Assembly (NCBI GenBank): GCA_027592745.1
Contig: JAQCLG010000007.1
Span: 1-47,928, forward strand
Reading direction: 5' to 3'
Length of the DNA stretch: 47,928 bases
From: Pseudomonadota bacterium
Lineage (GTDB): Bacteria; Pseudomonadota; Alphaproteobacteria; SP197
Shown here: positions 34,865 through 42,816 of the stretch, one piece after another
Position numbering within the stretch: the stretch's first letter is position 1
Layout: every line of letters starts with the position of its first letter
The notes under the pieces: model-generated
What the model was told of the DNA's origin: nothing
Seen by the model: only the letters and a program-made list of their open reading frames with translations
Databases searched by the model: none
Translations under genes and position numbers: made by a program

Positions 34865-35587
34865 ATGGCTCGAGTTGCCCTGGTGACCGGAGGATCGCGC
34901 GGTATCGGTGCCGCGATCTCGATCAGCCTCAAGGAGGCCGGCTACGTGGTGGCCGCCAACTATGCCGGCAACGACGAGGCCGCCCGCGCCTTCTCGGCCG
35001 AGACCGGCATCCCCGTCTTCAAGTGGGACGTCTCCGACCACGACGCCTGCGCCGCCGGTGTCGCCCAGGTTGCCGAACAGCTCGGCCCGGTCGAGGTCCT
35101 GGTCAACAACGCCGGCATCAGCAAGGACGGCTTCCTGCACAAGATGACGCCGGACAACTGGCAGCGCGTCATCGATGTCGACCTTTCGTCCTGCTACCAC
35201 ATGAGCCATGCGGTGCTGACCGGCATGCGCGCGCGCAACTTCGGGCGCATCATCAACATCAGCTCGATCAACGGCCAGGCCGGCATGCTCGGCGTCGTCA
35301 ACTACGCCGCGGCCAAGGCCGGCATGCTCGGCTTCACCAAGGCGCTGGCGCTGGAGAACGCGGCCAAGGGCATCACGGTCAACGCCGTCTGCCCGGGCTA
35401 TGTGCGCACCAACCTGATCGCCCATGTCAGCGACGAGATGATGGCCCACATCGTGTCCAACATCCCGGTCGGGCGCATCGCCGAGGCCGACGAGATCGGC
35501 CACTGCATCGTCTTCCTGGCGGCCGAGAATTCCGGCTTCATCACCGGCTCGACGCTCTCGATCAACGGCGGCGCCTACATGGCGTGA
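34865..35587 (+). CDS. phaB: Acetoacetyl-CoA reductase
   Basis: This NADPH-dependent short-chain dehydrogenase makes (R)-3-hydroxybutyryl-CoA for PHA. The 240-residue protein has the cofactor loop VTGGSRGIG, LVNNAGISKDGFLHKM, the catalytic Ser in INISSINGQ and the YxxxK motif (YAAAK), with VCPGYVRT at the end of the fold. The start at 34865 follows GGGAGACAAAAC. The gap from phaA holds a TTGACA (34743-34748) but no clear -10 box, so phaB may have its own promoter. A GC hairpin lies at 35602-35620 after the stop. Confidence 0.95.
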   Translation: MARVALVTGGSRGIGAAISISLKEAGYVVAANYAGNDEAARAFSAETGIPVFKWDVSDHDACAAGVAQVAEQLGPVEVLVNNAGISKDGFLHKMTPDNWQRVIDVDLSSCYHMSHAVLTGMRARNFGRIINISSINGQAGMLGVVNYAAAKAGMLGFTKALALENAAKGITVNAVCPGYVRTNLIAHVSDEMMAHIVSNIPVGRIAEADEIGHCIVFLAAENSGFITGSTLSINGGAYMA

Positions 35588-35601
35588 TCCCGTGGCGTTG
35601 A

Positions 35602-35620
35602 CGGCGGCTTGATGCCGCCG
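35602..35620 (+). terminator. GC hairpin after phaB
   Basis: Arms CGGCGGC and GCCGCCG surround a 5-base TTGAT loop 14 bases after the phaB stop. There is no T run. It could end the phaA-phaB transcript before the Rieske gene at 35644. Confidence 0.35.
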
Positions 35621-35643
35621 CCTGCTGCCGCCACAGTGCGGGG

Positions 35644-36789
35644 ATGGACGCCGACATCTTCGATCCCGCGCACTACGCCGCCTGCCGCCTTCCCGTGCTG
35701 GAGGCCCAGACCCTGCCGGCCTGGTGCTACACCGATCCCGCATTCTTCGCGGCCGAGAAGGAGCGGGTCTTTGCCCGCGCCTGGCAGTTCGTCGGCCGCA
35801 TCGACGAGGTGCCCCAGGGCGGTTGGCTCGCCGTCGAGACGGTGGGCGGGCCGGTGCTGCTGCTGCGGGGCAAGGACGGCACGCTCGGCGCCTTCGCCAA
35901 CAGCTGCCGGCACCGCGGCGCGCGCCTGGCCGAGGGCTCCGGTTCCTGCCTGCGCCTGGTCTGCCCCTACCACGCCTGGAGCTACCGGCTGGACGGCAGC
36001 CTGGGCGGCGCCCCGGGCATGGACGAGACGGCCGGCTTCGACACCGCCGACTGGGGCCTGACACCCCTGCGCTTCGAGGCCTGGGCCGGTTTCGTCTTCG
36101 TCTGCTACGACGCGGCCACAGCCCCGCTCGCGACCTACTTCGGCGACATGACGGAACGCCTTGCCAGCCACCGCTTCGAGGATTTCGTCTGCGTGCGCCG
36201 GCGCGACTACCGGGTGCGCGCCAACTGGAAGCTGATCGCCGAAAACGCCATGGAAACCTACCACACCGGCACCGTGCACAGCGCCTCGCTGGGCCAGCAG
36301 GCCGCGCGCGAGCTGGAGACGACCGGCCACTGGGACGCCATCCAGGTGCTCGACGAGGCCTCGATCGGCGTGCTGCCCGGCCAGCAGGCGCCCTTCCCGC
36401 CGGTTCCCGGCCTGTCGGAGGAAGCCCGCGCCGGAACCTACTTCACCACCCTGCATCCCAACACGCAGTTTGCCTGCGTCCAGGACTGCATGTGGTGGCT
36501 CAACTTCCATCCGCTCGGCCCCGACCGCACCCTGCTGCGCGTCGGCCAGTGTTTCCCGCGCACGACGACGCAACAGCCCGGTTTCGACGCGCATGCCGCG
36601 CCCTACTTCCACCGCTGGGACACCGGGATCGACGAGGACAATACGATCTGTGAGGCCCAGCAGGCCGGCCTTGCCAGCAGCCTGCGCCGGCCCGGCCGCT
36701 TCTCCTCGCGCGAGCGCGCGGTCCATCGCCTGAACAACTGGCTGCTCGACCAGGTCCTGGGCGATGCAGGCGCGCAACGGCCCCTTTGA
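35644..36789 (+). CDS. Rieske aromatic ring-hydroxylating oxygenase, large subunit
   Basis: This 381-residue cytoplasmic oxygenase has the Rieske 2Fe-2S ligands in CRHRGA (about residue 88) and CPYHAW (about 107). The C-terminal catalytic domain has the mononuclear-iron motif region NWKLIAENAMETYHTGTVHS, containing the conserved Asn and two His. This branch includes choline monooxygenase and aromatic dioxygenase alpha subunits; the exact substrate is not clear. No reductase, ferredoxin or small subunit is next to it, so it probably borrows electron carriers. The following EthD and HyuA genes suggest a catabolic cluster. Confidence 0.88.
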   Translation: MDADIFDPAHYAACRLPVLEAQTLPAWCYTDPAFFAAEKERVFARAWQFVGRIDEVPQGGWLAVETVGGPVLLLRGKDGTLGAFANSCRHRGARLAEGSGSCLRLVCPYHAWSYRLDGSLGGAPGMDETAGFDTADWGLTPLRFEAWAGFVFVCYDAATAPLATYFGDMTERLASHRFEDFVCVRRRDYRVRANWKLIAENAMETYHTGTVHSASLGQQAARELETTGHWDAIQVLDEASIGVLPGQQAPFPPVPGLSEEARAGTYFTTLHPNTQFACVQDCMWWLNFHPLGPDRTLLRVGQCFPRTTTQQPGFDAHAAPYFHRWDTGIDEDNTICEAQQAGLASSLRRPGRFSSRERAVHRLNNWLLDQVLGDAGAQRPL

Positions 36790-36886
36790 ACCTGCAGTCG
36801 CTGCTTCCGACAGGCTCGCCACGCCAGTTCCGGGCGGCTAGCATGACGGGGTTGCAATCGGCCAGTCGCGAAGGGGGAAACGAACG

Positions 36887-37198
36887 ATGGCGGATGTACT
36901 GGTGCTCTACGGCCAGCCCGATGACCCGGCCGCGTTCGACGACTACTACGCCAACATCCACACGCCCCTGGCGCGCCAGATGCCGCACCTCAAGGAGCTG
37001 CGCGTCAGCAAGGGCGAGGTCACCGTCGTCGGCAGCGAACGTTCCCTCTACCTCGTCGCACGCCTGAGCTTCGCCAGCATGGCCGACCTGCGCGCCTCCA
37101 TGGCCTCGCCCGAGGGCAAGGCCACGGCCAACGACGTGCCCAACTTCGCCACCGGCGGCGTCGAGCTGCTGATCGTCGACACCGCCGACAAGCTGTAG
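36887..37198 (+). CDS. EthD family protein
   Basis: This 103-residue protein is a ferredoxin-like alpha/beta barrel of the EthD type. It begins ADVLVLYGQPDDPAAFDDYY and has IHTPLARQMPHLKELRVS, then LYLVARLSFASMADLRASMA. EthD was found with a cytochrome P450 that degrades ethyl tert-butyl ether; homologues serve as small helpers or cyclase-like enzymes in oxygenase pathways. A strong GGGGGAAACG site precedes ATG 36887. It follows the Rieske gene by 97 bp and converges with HyuA, so a shared catabolic job is likely. Confidence 0.85.
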   Translation: MADVLVLYGQPDDPAAFDDYYANIHTPLARQMPHLKELRVSKGEVTVVGSERSLYLVARLSFASMADLRASMASPEGKATANDVPNFATGGVELLIVDTADKL

Positions 37199-37219
37199 AC
37201 AGCAGCGGCAGACGCCGGC

Positions 37220-37720
37220 CTACCCCAGCGCGATCATGTGGTTGCCCCAGGGGTCGACGGTCAGGCGATCGTCCGGCCCGGCATAGACCGTGGTGGTCTC
37301 CTCCTCGATGAGCAGGGGGCCTTGCAGGGTCATGCCCGCGGCGAGGTCGGCACCGCGATAGACCGGCGTTGCCATCATGCCGCGTTCGCCGTCGGCGAAG
37401 GCCTGGCGCAGTTCGACCGGTTCGGGCGTCCGCATCGGCCTGCCGTCGCGCGCCGGCGCGATGCGCGGGATCAGGCCGCGGCCCGTGACGTGCAGGGCCG
37501 CCAGCTCGATCTCTCCGTCGGGCTGGATGTGGCCGAACATGCGCTGGTGGGTCGCCTCGAAGGCGGCACGCATGGCGGCGCGGTCGAAGGCCGGCGCGGC
37601 CACGCGGATCGACCACTGCTGGCCGCGGTAGCGCAGGTCGGCGCTGCGCTCCAGCGTCGCCGCATCGCCCGTGAAACCCTCGGCCGAAAGCGCTTCGGCC
37701 GCCTCGGCGTCGAGCGCCTG
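37220..37720 (-). pseudogene. C-terminal third of the second HyuA, after in-frame TAG 37721
   Basis: After the TAG at 37721-37723 the HyuA frame continues with QALDAEAAEALSAEGF, RSADLRYRGQQWSIRV, PDGEIELAALHVTGRGLIPR and ends with LIEEETTTVYAGPDDRLTV and GNHMIALG. This is a normal HyuA C-terminus ending in TAG at 37220-37222. An ATG at 37603 would be the first internal start but lacks a ribosome-binding site. There is no frameshift, so the piece is either the remains of a broken gene, or part of a protein made by TAG read-through. Confidence 0.7.
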
Positions 37721-38017
37721 CTAGGCGGTGGCGATGCGGCTGTCCTCCAGCCTGTCGAGATCGCCGATCAGCACGCGCATGACATCGCGCCGGATGTCGG
37801 CGTTGAGCATGCCCAGGGCGCAGAAGGCGCCGGCCTGGCGCGGCACGTGTACCGTGCTGCAGCCCAGGCGGCGGGCGACGGCGCTGCCGTGCATCGGCCC
37901 GGCGCCGCCGGCGGCGACTAGGATGCAGCGCGCCGGATCGTGGCCGCGCTCGATGCTGATCTTCTCCACCGCGTGCAGCAGGTTCTGCTCGAGCAGGCGC
38001 ACGATGCCCGCTGCGGC
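37721..38017 (-). pseudogene. Middle part of the second HyuA, between two in-frame TAG codons
   Basis: This 98-codon segment continues the same frame between TAG 38018-38020 and TAG 37721-37723. It reads AAAGIVRLLEQNLLHAVEKI, then ERGHDPARCILVAAGGAGPM and HGSAVARRLGCSTV, which are core HyuA sequences that hold the conserved AAGGAGPMHG loop. The absence of any other lesion in this stretch, including an intact Gly-rich loop, argues against long decay. Confidence 0.7.
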
Positions 38018-39289
38018 CTACTCGACGACGAGGCCGAGCGGCCCCGCGACATGTTCCTGGAGCGCCGCGCGTGCCAGGTCGAGGTCCAGGCTGACGGCAC
38101 CGCCGGCATAGGCGCCGGGGCGCAGGCGGCCCAGCACCAGCAGGGCGTCAGTCACCGTCGGGCGCGTCCCGCCCAGGCCGTAGCAGGCCGGCCCCGGCAT
38201 GGCCCCCGCCCCCTGCGGGCCGACGTGCAGCATGCCGCCCGCATCGACATAGGCGATGGTGCCGCCGCCCGCACCCACGGTATGGACGTCGATGGCCGGC
38301 GTGGCGACGTGGTAACCGGCAATCAGCAGGTCGTCGGACAGCGTGACGTCGCCGCCCTGCATCATCACGACATCGCAGCTCGTGCCGCCGATCTCCATGG
38401 AGATCAGGTTGTCGCTGCCGGTCTGGACCGCGACCAGGTTGAGCGCACCCACCGCCGCGGCCGGGCCTGAGAGCACCAGGCTGACCGGCCGGTCGGCGAC
38501 CTGGGCGACCGATGCGGCACCGCCGTTCGACTGCACCAGCAGCATCGGGTGGGCCAGGCCCAGCCCGGTCAGCTCGCGGTCGAGCGCCACGAGATAGGGC
38601 ACCACGCGCGGCGCCAGGCAGGCGTTGACCACGGTGGTCGAGCCGCGTTCGTATTCGCCCATGATCGGCGCGATGGCGCTGGAAAGGCTGATCCAGGGCA
38701 CGTCCAGCACCTCGCCCAGGATGGCGCCGACCTGCTCCTCGTGGCTGCCGTCGAGGAAGCTGTTCATCAGGCAGACCGCGACCGCCTCGACGCCCTCGGC
38801 GCCGAAGATCTCTGCGGCGGCGCGCACGCCCTCGCCGTCGAGCGGCGTCACCTCGTTGCCGTCGCGGTCGAGGCGGCCGGCGACGCCAAGACGCAGGTAA
38901 CGCGGCACCAGCACGGGGGCAAAGGGCGTGCGTTGGTCCCACATGTCCTCGCGCTTGCCCCGCCGGATCTCCAGGCTGTCGCGGAACCCTTCCGTCGCGA
39001 TCAGGCCGACACGGGCGCCCTTGCCTTCCAGCATGGTGTTGGTCGCTACGGTCGAGCCGTGGACGAAGAGCGCGCAGCCGGCCAGCAGCGCACCGGAGGT
39101 CATGCCGAACCGGCCGGCCATCTTCCCAACCGCGGCGATGACGCCGCGCGCGGGATCGTCGGGCGTCGAGGGCACCTTGGCGACGAACAGCGCCCCGGCA
39201 TCGTCGTGCAACACCAGGTCGGTGAAGGTGCCGCCGACATCGACGCCGATGCGCCAGGGCGCGGCAGGCTGGGGTTCGGCGCTGGTCAT
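38018..39289 (-). CDS. HyuA-type hydantoinase/oxoprolinase subunit, N-terminal part, stopped by TAG
   Basis: From ATG 39289 the frame encodes 423 residues of HyuA up to TAG at 38018-38020. Motifs are VDVGGTFTDLVLHD, HGSTVATNTMLEGKGA, EGFRDSLEIRRGKREDMWDQ, SLSSAIAPIMGEYERGST, SMEIGGTSCDV, VGAGGGTIAYVDAGG and GPACYGLGGTRPTVTDA. The full frame to 37220 is 690 codons, the usual HyuA length, with two internal TAG codons (424 and 523). No HyuB gene follows, unlike the fused enzyme at 6492. It could act in ATP-dependent opening of a cyclic amide made by the Rieske/EthD pathway. Confidence 0.85.
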   Translation of the reverse strand: MTSAEPQPAAPWRIGVDVGGTFTDLVLHDDAGALFVAKVPSTPDDPARGVIAAVGKMAGRFGMTSGALLAGCALFVHGSTVATNTMLEGKGARVGLIATEGFRDSLEIRRGKREDMWDQRTPFAPVLVPRYLRLGVAGRLDRDGNEVTPLDGEGVRAAAEIFGAEGVEAVAVCLMNSFLDGSHEEQVGAILGEVLDVPWISLSSAIAPIMGEYERGSTTVVNACLAPRVVPYLVALDRELTGLGLAHPMLLVQSNGGAASVAQVADRPVSLVLSGPAAAVGALNLVAVQTGSDNLISMEIGGTSCDVVMMQGGDVTLSDDLLIAGYHVATPAIDVHTVGAGGGTIAYVDAGGMLHVGPQGAGAMPGPACYGLGGTRPTVTDALLVLGRLRPGAYAGGAVSLDLDLARAALQEHVAGPLGLVVE

Positions 39290-39472
39290 GGGCTCTCCGG
39301 GCGATACGGGGGCCGACTTTCGCCGCTCCCACCCGGCCGGGCAAGCCGCTTTCCCCTGTCGTGCGATCTTCCGGGAACAGGGCGGATTCAGGTGCCGCCG
39401 CCGAACCTGCCATGGTTCCCCGCCGGGACGATCCGCACTATCGTCGCCCCTTCCAGCCAGAAGGCGCGGACC

Positions 39473-40423
39473 ATGGCGGATCGTGCCGCAACGCCTGCAG
39501 ACCTGCCCCGGACCCCGACGCAACTGCCCTCGCCGCTCAAGGGCACGCTGGTCGGCACCATTGCGGTCATCGTCTGGGCGACGGGCGGCCCGGTCATCAC
39601 CTTTGCCCCCGGCATTCCGCCGTTCCAGCTGATCGCCATGACCTTCGTCGCCTTTTTTCTGGCCCTGCTGCCGGTCTGGCTGGTGCGCGGCGAGAACATC
39701 GCGGCGAAGTTCCGTATGCCCGCGCGGGTCTGGATCGTCGGCACCCTGGGTCCCTGGGGCTACACGGTCTTCTTCTTCCATTCCTACCAGCTGATCCCGC
39801 CGGTCCATGCCAGCCTGATCCTGATGAGCTGGCCCATCGTGCTGCTGCTCGCCAACGCCGCGTTCAAGGGCCGGCGCATCCGCTGGTGGCATGGCGCGGG
39901 CGCTGCCGCGGGGTTCCTCGGCGCGGCGGTGCTGGTGGTCGGGCGCAACGACGGCATCGCGGGATTTTCCGACGGCTCGATCTGGGGTTACCTGATGGCC
40001 GCCGCCGGGGCGCTGACCTTCTGCGCCTATTCCTTTGCGCGCAGTTCCTGGCCCCAGGTGCCGACCGATGCCGGCGCCCTGTTCTGCCTGGCCGGTGCCG
40101 GCCTGGCGCTCGTCATCCATCTCCCGCTCGAGACAACCGTGATGCCCGATGCGACGGGCTGGGCGGTGGTCGCCTGTTTCGGCCTGCTCAGCGTCACGGT
40201 CTCGCTCTACACCTGGGACTACGGCATGAAATACGGCCAGGTCCGCGCCCTGGTCTCGCTCACCTACCTGACACCCCTGATGACCGCCTTCATCCTGATC
40301 GCGATCGGCGCCGACCAGCTCAGCACGGCCGTGGCGACCGCCTGTTTCCTGATCGTGGGCGGCGCGTTCCTGGGCAGCAAGGACATGTTCACCCGCGCCG
40401 GGCGGGCCGGGGCCGACGGATGA
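39473..40423 (+). CDS. EamA/DMT family transporter, first of a tandem pair
   Basis: This 316-residue inner-membrane protein has about ten hydrophobic segments in two EamA repeats. Clear marks are VIVWATGGPVITFAPGIPPF in the first helix and a HASLILMSWPIVLLLANAAF segment in the first repeat. The second repeat contains LLSVTVSLYTWDYGMKYGQV and SLTYLTPLMTAFILIAIG. Members export or import amino acids, metabolites or drugs. Its stop overlaps the start of the next DMT gene by four bases (ATGA), so the two proteins are made together and may form a heterodimer or serve separate substrates. Confidence 0.88.
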   Translation: MADRAATPADLPRTPTQLPSPLKGTLVGTIAVIVWATGGPVITFAPGIPPFQLIAMTFVAFFLALLPVWLVRGENIAAKFRMPARVWIVGTLGPWGYTVFFFHSYQLIPPVHASLILMSWPIVLLLANAAFKGRRIRWWHGAGAAAGFLGAAVLVVGRNDGIAGFSDGSIWGYLMAAAGALTFCAYSFARSSWPQVPTDAGALFCLAGAGLALVIHLPLETTVMPDATGWAVVACFGLLSVTVSLYTWDYGMKYGQVRALVSLTYLTPLMTAFILIAIGADQLSTAVATACFLIVGGAFLGSKDMFTRAGRAGADG

Positions 40424-41298
40424 GGCCTACCCTGGCGACCCTAGTCGGGGGCAGCGCCATCCTGATGTGGGGCGGCCTGGCGGCGCTGACCGCAACCGCC
40501 GGCGCGGTGCCGCCGCTGCTGCTGACGGCGCTGACCTTCGCCATCGGCACGGTCGTGCTGCTGCTCGCCAGCGCCCTGCGCGGCGTGCGCCTGCTCGCGC
40601 TGGCGCGCCAACCCCTGCGTGTCTGGCTGCTCGGCATCGGCGGCCTGTTCGGCTACCACGTCCTCTACTTCACCGCCCTGCAGAACGCGCCCACGGTCGA
40701 GGCCAGCCTGATCGCCTTCCTCTGGCCGCTGCTGATCGTGCTGCTTTCGGGCCTGCTGCCCGGCGAACGGGTGCGCTGGTTCCACATCCTGGGCGGCATC
40801 GCGGGTTTTGCCGGTTCGGCGATGCTGATGACCGGCGGCCGCTTCGACGGTTTCCGGAGCGAGTATGCGCTGGGGTACGCCGCCGCCCTGGGCTGCGCCC
40901 TGACCTGGTCGGGTTACTCCGTGCTGTCGCGCCGCCTGGGCCAGGTGCCCAGCGACATCGTCGGCCTGTTCTGCGGCGCCACCGCCGTGCTCGCACTGAT
41001 CGCCCATGGCGTCACCGGCGAGGCCACGCGCTGGCCCGAAGGGGCACAGTGGCTGGCCGTGATCGGCCTGGGCATCGGCCCGGTGGGCCTGGCCTTCGTC
41101 ACCTGGGACATCGGCGTCAAGCGCGGCGACATCCGCCTGCTGGGTGTTGCCTCCTACGGTGCGCCGCTGATCTCGACCCTGCTGCTGATCGCGCTCGCCA
41201 TGGCGCCGGGCAGCAGCACGGTGCTGGCCGCCTGCGCCCTGATCGTGGGCGGCGCCGTCATCGCCTCGGGCGACAGCCTGCGCCGCCGCAAGGGCTAG
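40420..41298 (+). CDS. EamA/DMT family transporter, second of a tandem pair
   Basis: This 292-residue protein again has about ten membrane segments and two EamA repeats (SAILMWGGLAALTATAGAVP, TVEASLIAFLWPLLIVLLSG, VGLAFVTWDIGVKRGDIRLL, SYGAPLISTLLLIALAMAPG). It is clearly related to its upstream partner, so the pair comes from a gene duplication. The WDIGVKRG and WDYGMKYG signatures occupy the same place in both. A rare CTA Leu codon followed by G lies at 40441. The stop (TAG) is supplied by the edge of the palindromic repeat that starts at 41297. Confidence 0.88.
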   Translation: MRPTLATLVGGSAILMWGGLAALTATAGAVPPLLLTALTFAIGTVVLLLASALRGVRLLALARQPLRVWLLGIGGLFGYHVLYFTALQNAPTVEASLIAFLWPLLIVLLSGLLPGERVRWFHILGGIAGFAGSAMLMTGGRFDGFRSEYALGYAAALGCALTWSGYSVLSRRLGQVPSDIVGLFCGATAVLALIAHGVTGEATRWPEGAQWLAVIGLGIGPVGLAFVTWDIGVKRGDIRLLGVASYGAPLISTLLLIALAMAPGSSTVLAACALIVGGAVIASGDSLRRRKG

Positions 41299-41358
41299 AG
41301 CGGATCACGATCACCCGGAACCGTTCCACGGTTCCGGGTGATCGTGTGAATCCGCTCT
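41297..41358. repeat. Palindromic intergenic repeat, copy C (different core)
   Basis: AGAGCGGATCACGATCACCC and its near-mirror (ending GAATCCGCTCT) enclose an almost perfect palindrome, CACCCGGAACCGTTCCACGG to TTCCGGGTGATCGTG. Its ends match copy A (GAATCCGCTCT), but the central hairpin is different. It lies directly between the DMT gene and the next repeat and supplies the DMT gene's stop codon. Confidence 0.85.
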
Positions 41359-41371
41359 ACATCAACAGGAT

Positions 41372-41433
41372 AGAGCAAATTCACATCCTTCTGCGCAATC
41401 GCGAAGCGATTCCGCAGAAGGATGATTTGCTCT
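41372..41433. repeat. Palindromic intergenic repeat, copy D
   Basis: This copy is nearly identical to copy B: AGAGCAAATTC, ACATCCTTCTGCG, the AATCGCGAAGCGATT hairpin, CGCAGAAGGATG and GATTTGCTCT. It is joined to copy C by GCTCTACATCAACAGGATAG, the same spacer type that precedes copy B at 19771 (one base different). On the minus strand it provides the TAG stop of the ferredoxin-like gene. Confidence 0.88.
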
Positions 41434-42088
41434 AACACGAACCCAGGAAGGCCGCCATGTGATAGGCCGCCTGGGATGGCAGGTAGGTCGCCTCCCGCCC
41501 GACCGGGCAGGCGCGGCGAGCGCGGCAGCCCAGATCGAGGCAATCGGCCCCTTCCGGACGGCGCAGATGGCCCGCGCAGGCCGGCATGTCATAAGCCTTG
41601 CCGTCGAAGGCGCCGACCGGGCAGGTCGTCAGGCAGGGCTTGTCGGCGCAGCTCTCGCAGGGGCTCGCCACGCCGCCGGGATCGGGCAGGCCCTCGACCG
41701 CCGCGTCGAAGGCCAGCGCACCGCGATAGGCATGCCACAGCCCGTGTTCGGGGTGGATCAGCATGCCGATGGGTGAGGGAAACACCGGTTCGGCCCGCTG
41801 CGCCCAGCGCTGGAAGGGATACCAGGGCGGGCCGTCGAAGGGATAAAGCGCAGCCGCCCCCAGTTCGGTGGCCACGGCGTCGATTGCCTGCCGGCTCCAG
41901 CGGTTCATGGCGTCGGGACCGGGCGTGCGCTGCGCACCGAATACCGGCCACATCGCCGGACCGGCATTGCCGATCATGACGACCACCGCGGGATCGCCCG
42001 GCACGCCGTCGGCGGCTTCCGGTTGGAAGCCGCCGCGCGCGATCAGGCCGAGCGGGGCGAGCCGTGCGGCGATGGTCTCGTAGTGCAT
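41432..42088 (-). CDS. Ferredoxin-like 4Fe-4S protein (QueG-related C-terminal type)
   Basis: This 218-residue protein has a non-cluster N-terminal half (GPAMWPVFGAQRTPGPDAMN, DAVATELGAAALYPFDGPPW) and a C-terminal ferredoxin-like region: CESCADKPCLTTCPVGA plus later cysteines in DCLDLGCRARRACPVG. The pattern resembles QueG-related iron-sulfur proteins, but it lacks the full cobalamin-binding length of QueG (about 380 residues). Electron transfer is likely; the partner is unknown. It begins 6 bp after the GST stop and ends in a TAG formed by repeat copy D. Confidence 0.75.
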   Translation of the reverse strand: MHYETIAARLAPLGLIARGGFQPEAADGVPGDPAVVVMIGNAGPAMWPVFGAQRTPGPDAMNRWSRQAIDAVATELGAAALYPFDGPPWYPFQRWAQRAEPVFPSPIGMLIHPEHGLWHAYRGALAFDAAVEGLPDPGGVASPCESCADKPCLTTCPVGAFDGKAYDMPACAGHLRRPEGADCLDLGCRARRACPVGREATYLPSQAAYHMAAFLGSC

Positions 42089-42094
42089 GACGCC

Positions 42095-42697
42095 TCAGGC
42101 CGGCGGCGGCGCCGTCCTGGCCATCGACGGACGCTTGGCGAAGGCCTCGTACCATGCGGCAAGCCGGGGCCGGCCGTTGCGCCAGTGCATGTCGCCGTAG
42201 CGGAAGTCGATGTAACCCAGGGCGCAGCCGACCGAGAGGGTGCCCAGGTCCAGCGTGTCGCCCATGGCGTCGGCCTGGCCCTCCAGGGCATCGAGCGCAC
42301 GTTCGATCTTGCCCTTCTGGCGCTTCAGGTTGTCGGACCAGAGCAGGCCTTCGGGCCGGCGCATCTCGCCCACACCCGCCACCGCCGAGTCCATCAGGCC
42401 GTCGGCCAGAGCGTGGCGCAGCAGCACGGCGACACGCGCCTTGGGTTCGGTGGGGGTGAGCACGGGACCGCTGCCGATGCTGTCGAGATAGTCGACGATG
42501 ACATGGCTGTCGTAGAGCGCGCGGCCGTCGTCATCGACCAGGCAGGGCACCTTCTCGAGCGGATTGTCGGCCCGCAGTTCGCCGGTCGTCATGGTCTCGG
42601 GCGAGGTCAGGTCGATGCGGTCGGCAAGGCCCTTTTCGTGGGCGGCGACCATGACCTTGCGCACGAACGGCGAGGTCGGGCTGAAATGCAGTTTCAT
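42095..42697 (-). CDS. Glutathione S-transferase
   Basis: This 200-residue protein has the thioredoxin-like N-terminal domain of GSTs (MKLHFSPTSPFVRKVMVAAH with the catalytic Ser region, NPLEKVPCLVDDDGRALYDS for glutathione binding, then HVIVDYLD) and an all-helical C-terminal domain. It probably conjugates glutathione to electrophiles or acts in an isomerisation step. The cis-Pro of the V-P-C segment is present. It lies upstream of the ferredoxin-like gene on the same strand with a 6-bp gap, forming a two-gene unit. Confidence 0.88.
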   Translation of the reverse strand: MKLHFSPTSPFVRKVMVAAHEKGLADRIDLTSPETMTTGELRADNPLEKVPCLVDDDGRALYDSHVIVDYLDSIGSGPVLTPTEPKARVAVLLRHALADGLMDSAVAGVGEMRRPEGLLWSDNLKRQKGKIERALDALEGQADAMGDTLDLGTLSVGCALGYIDFRYGDMHWRNGRPRLAAWYEAFAKRPSMARTAPPPA

Positions 42698-42816
42698 GTG
42701 GCGTGCGACTCCCTTGGTAGGCGACGACTCTAGGGCCGTGGCGTCTGGCCGTCACGAGACAAGAGGCCATGCGCGATGCCTCGTCCCCGCGGTCCGGCAC
42801 GTCTAGACTAGAGCCC

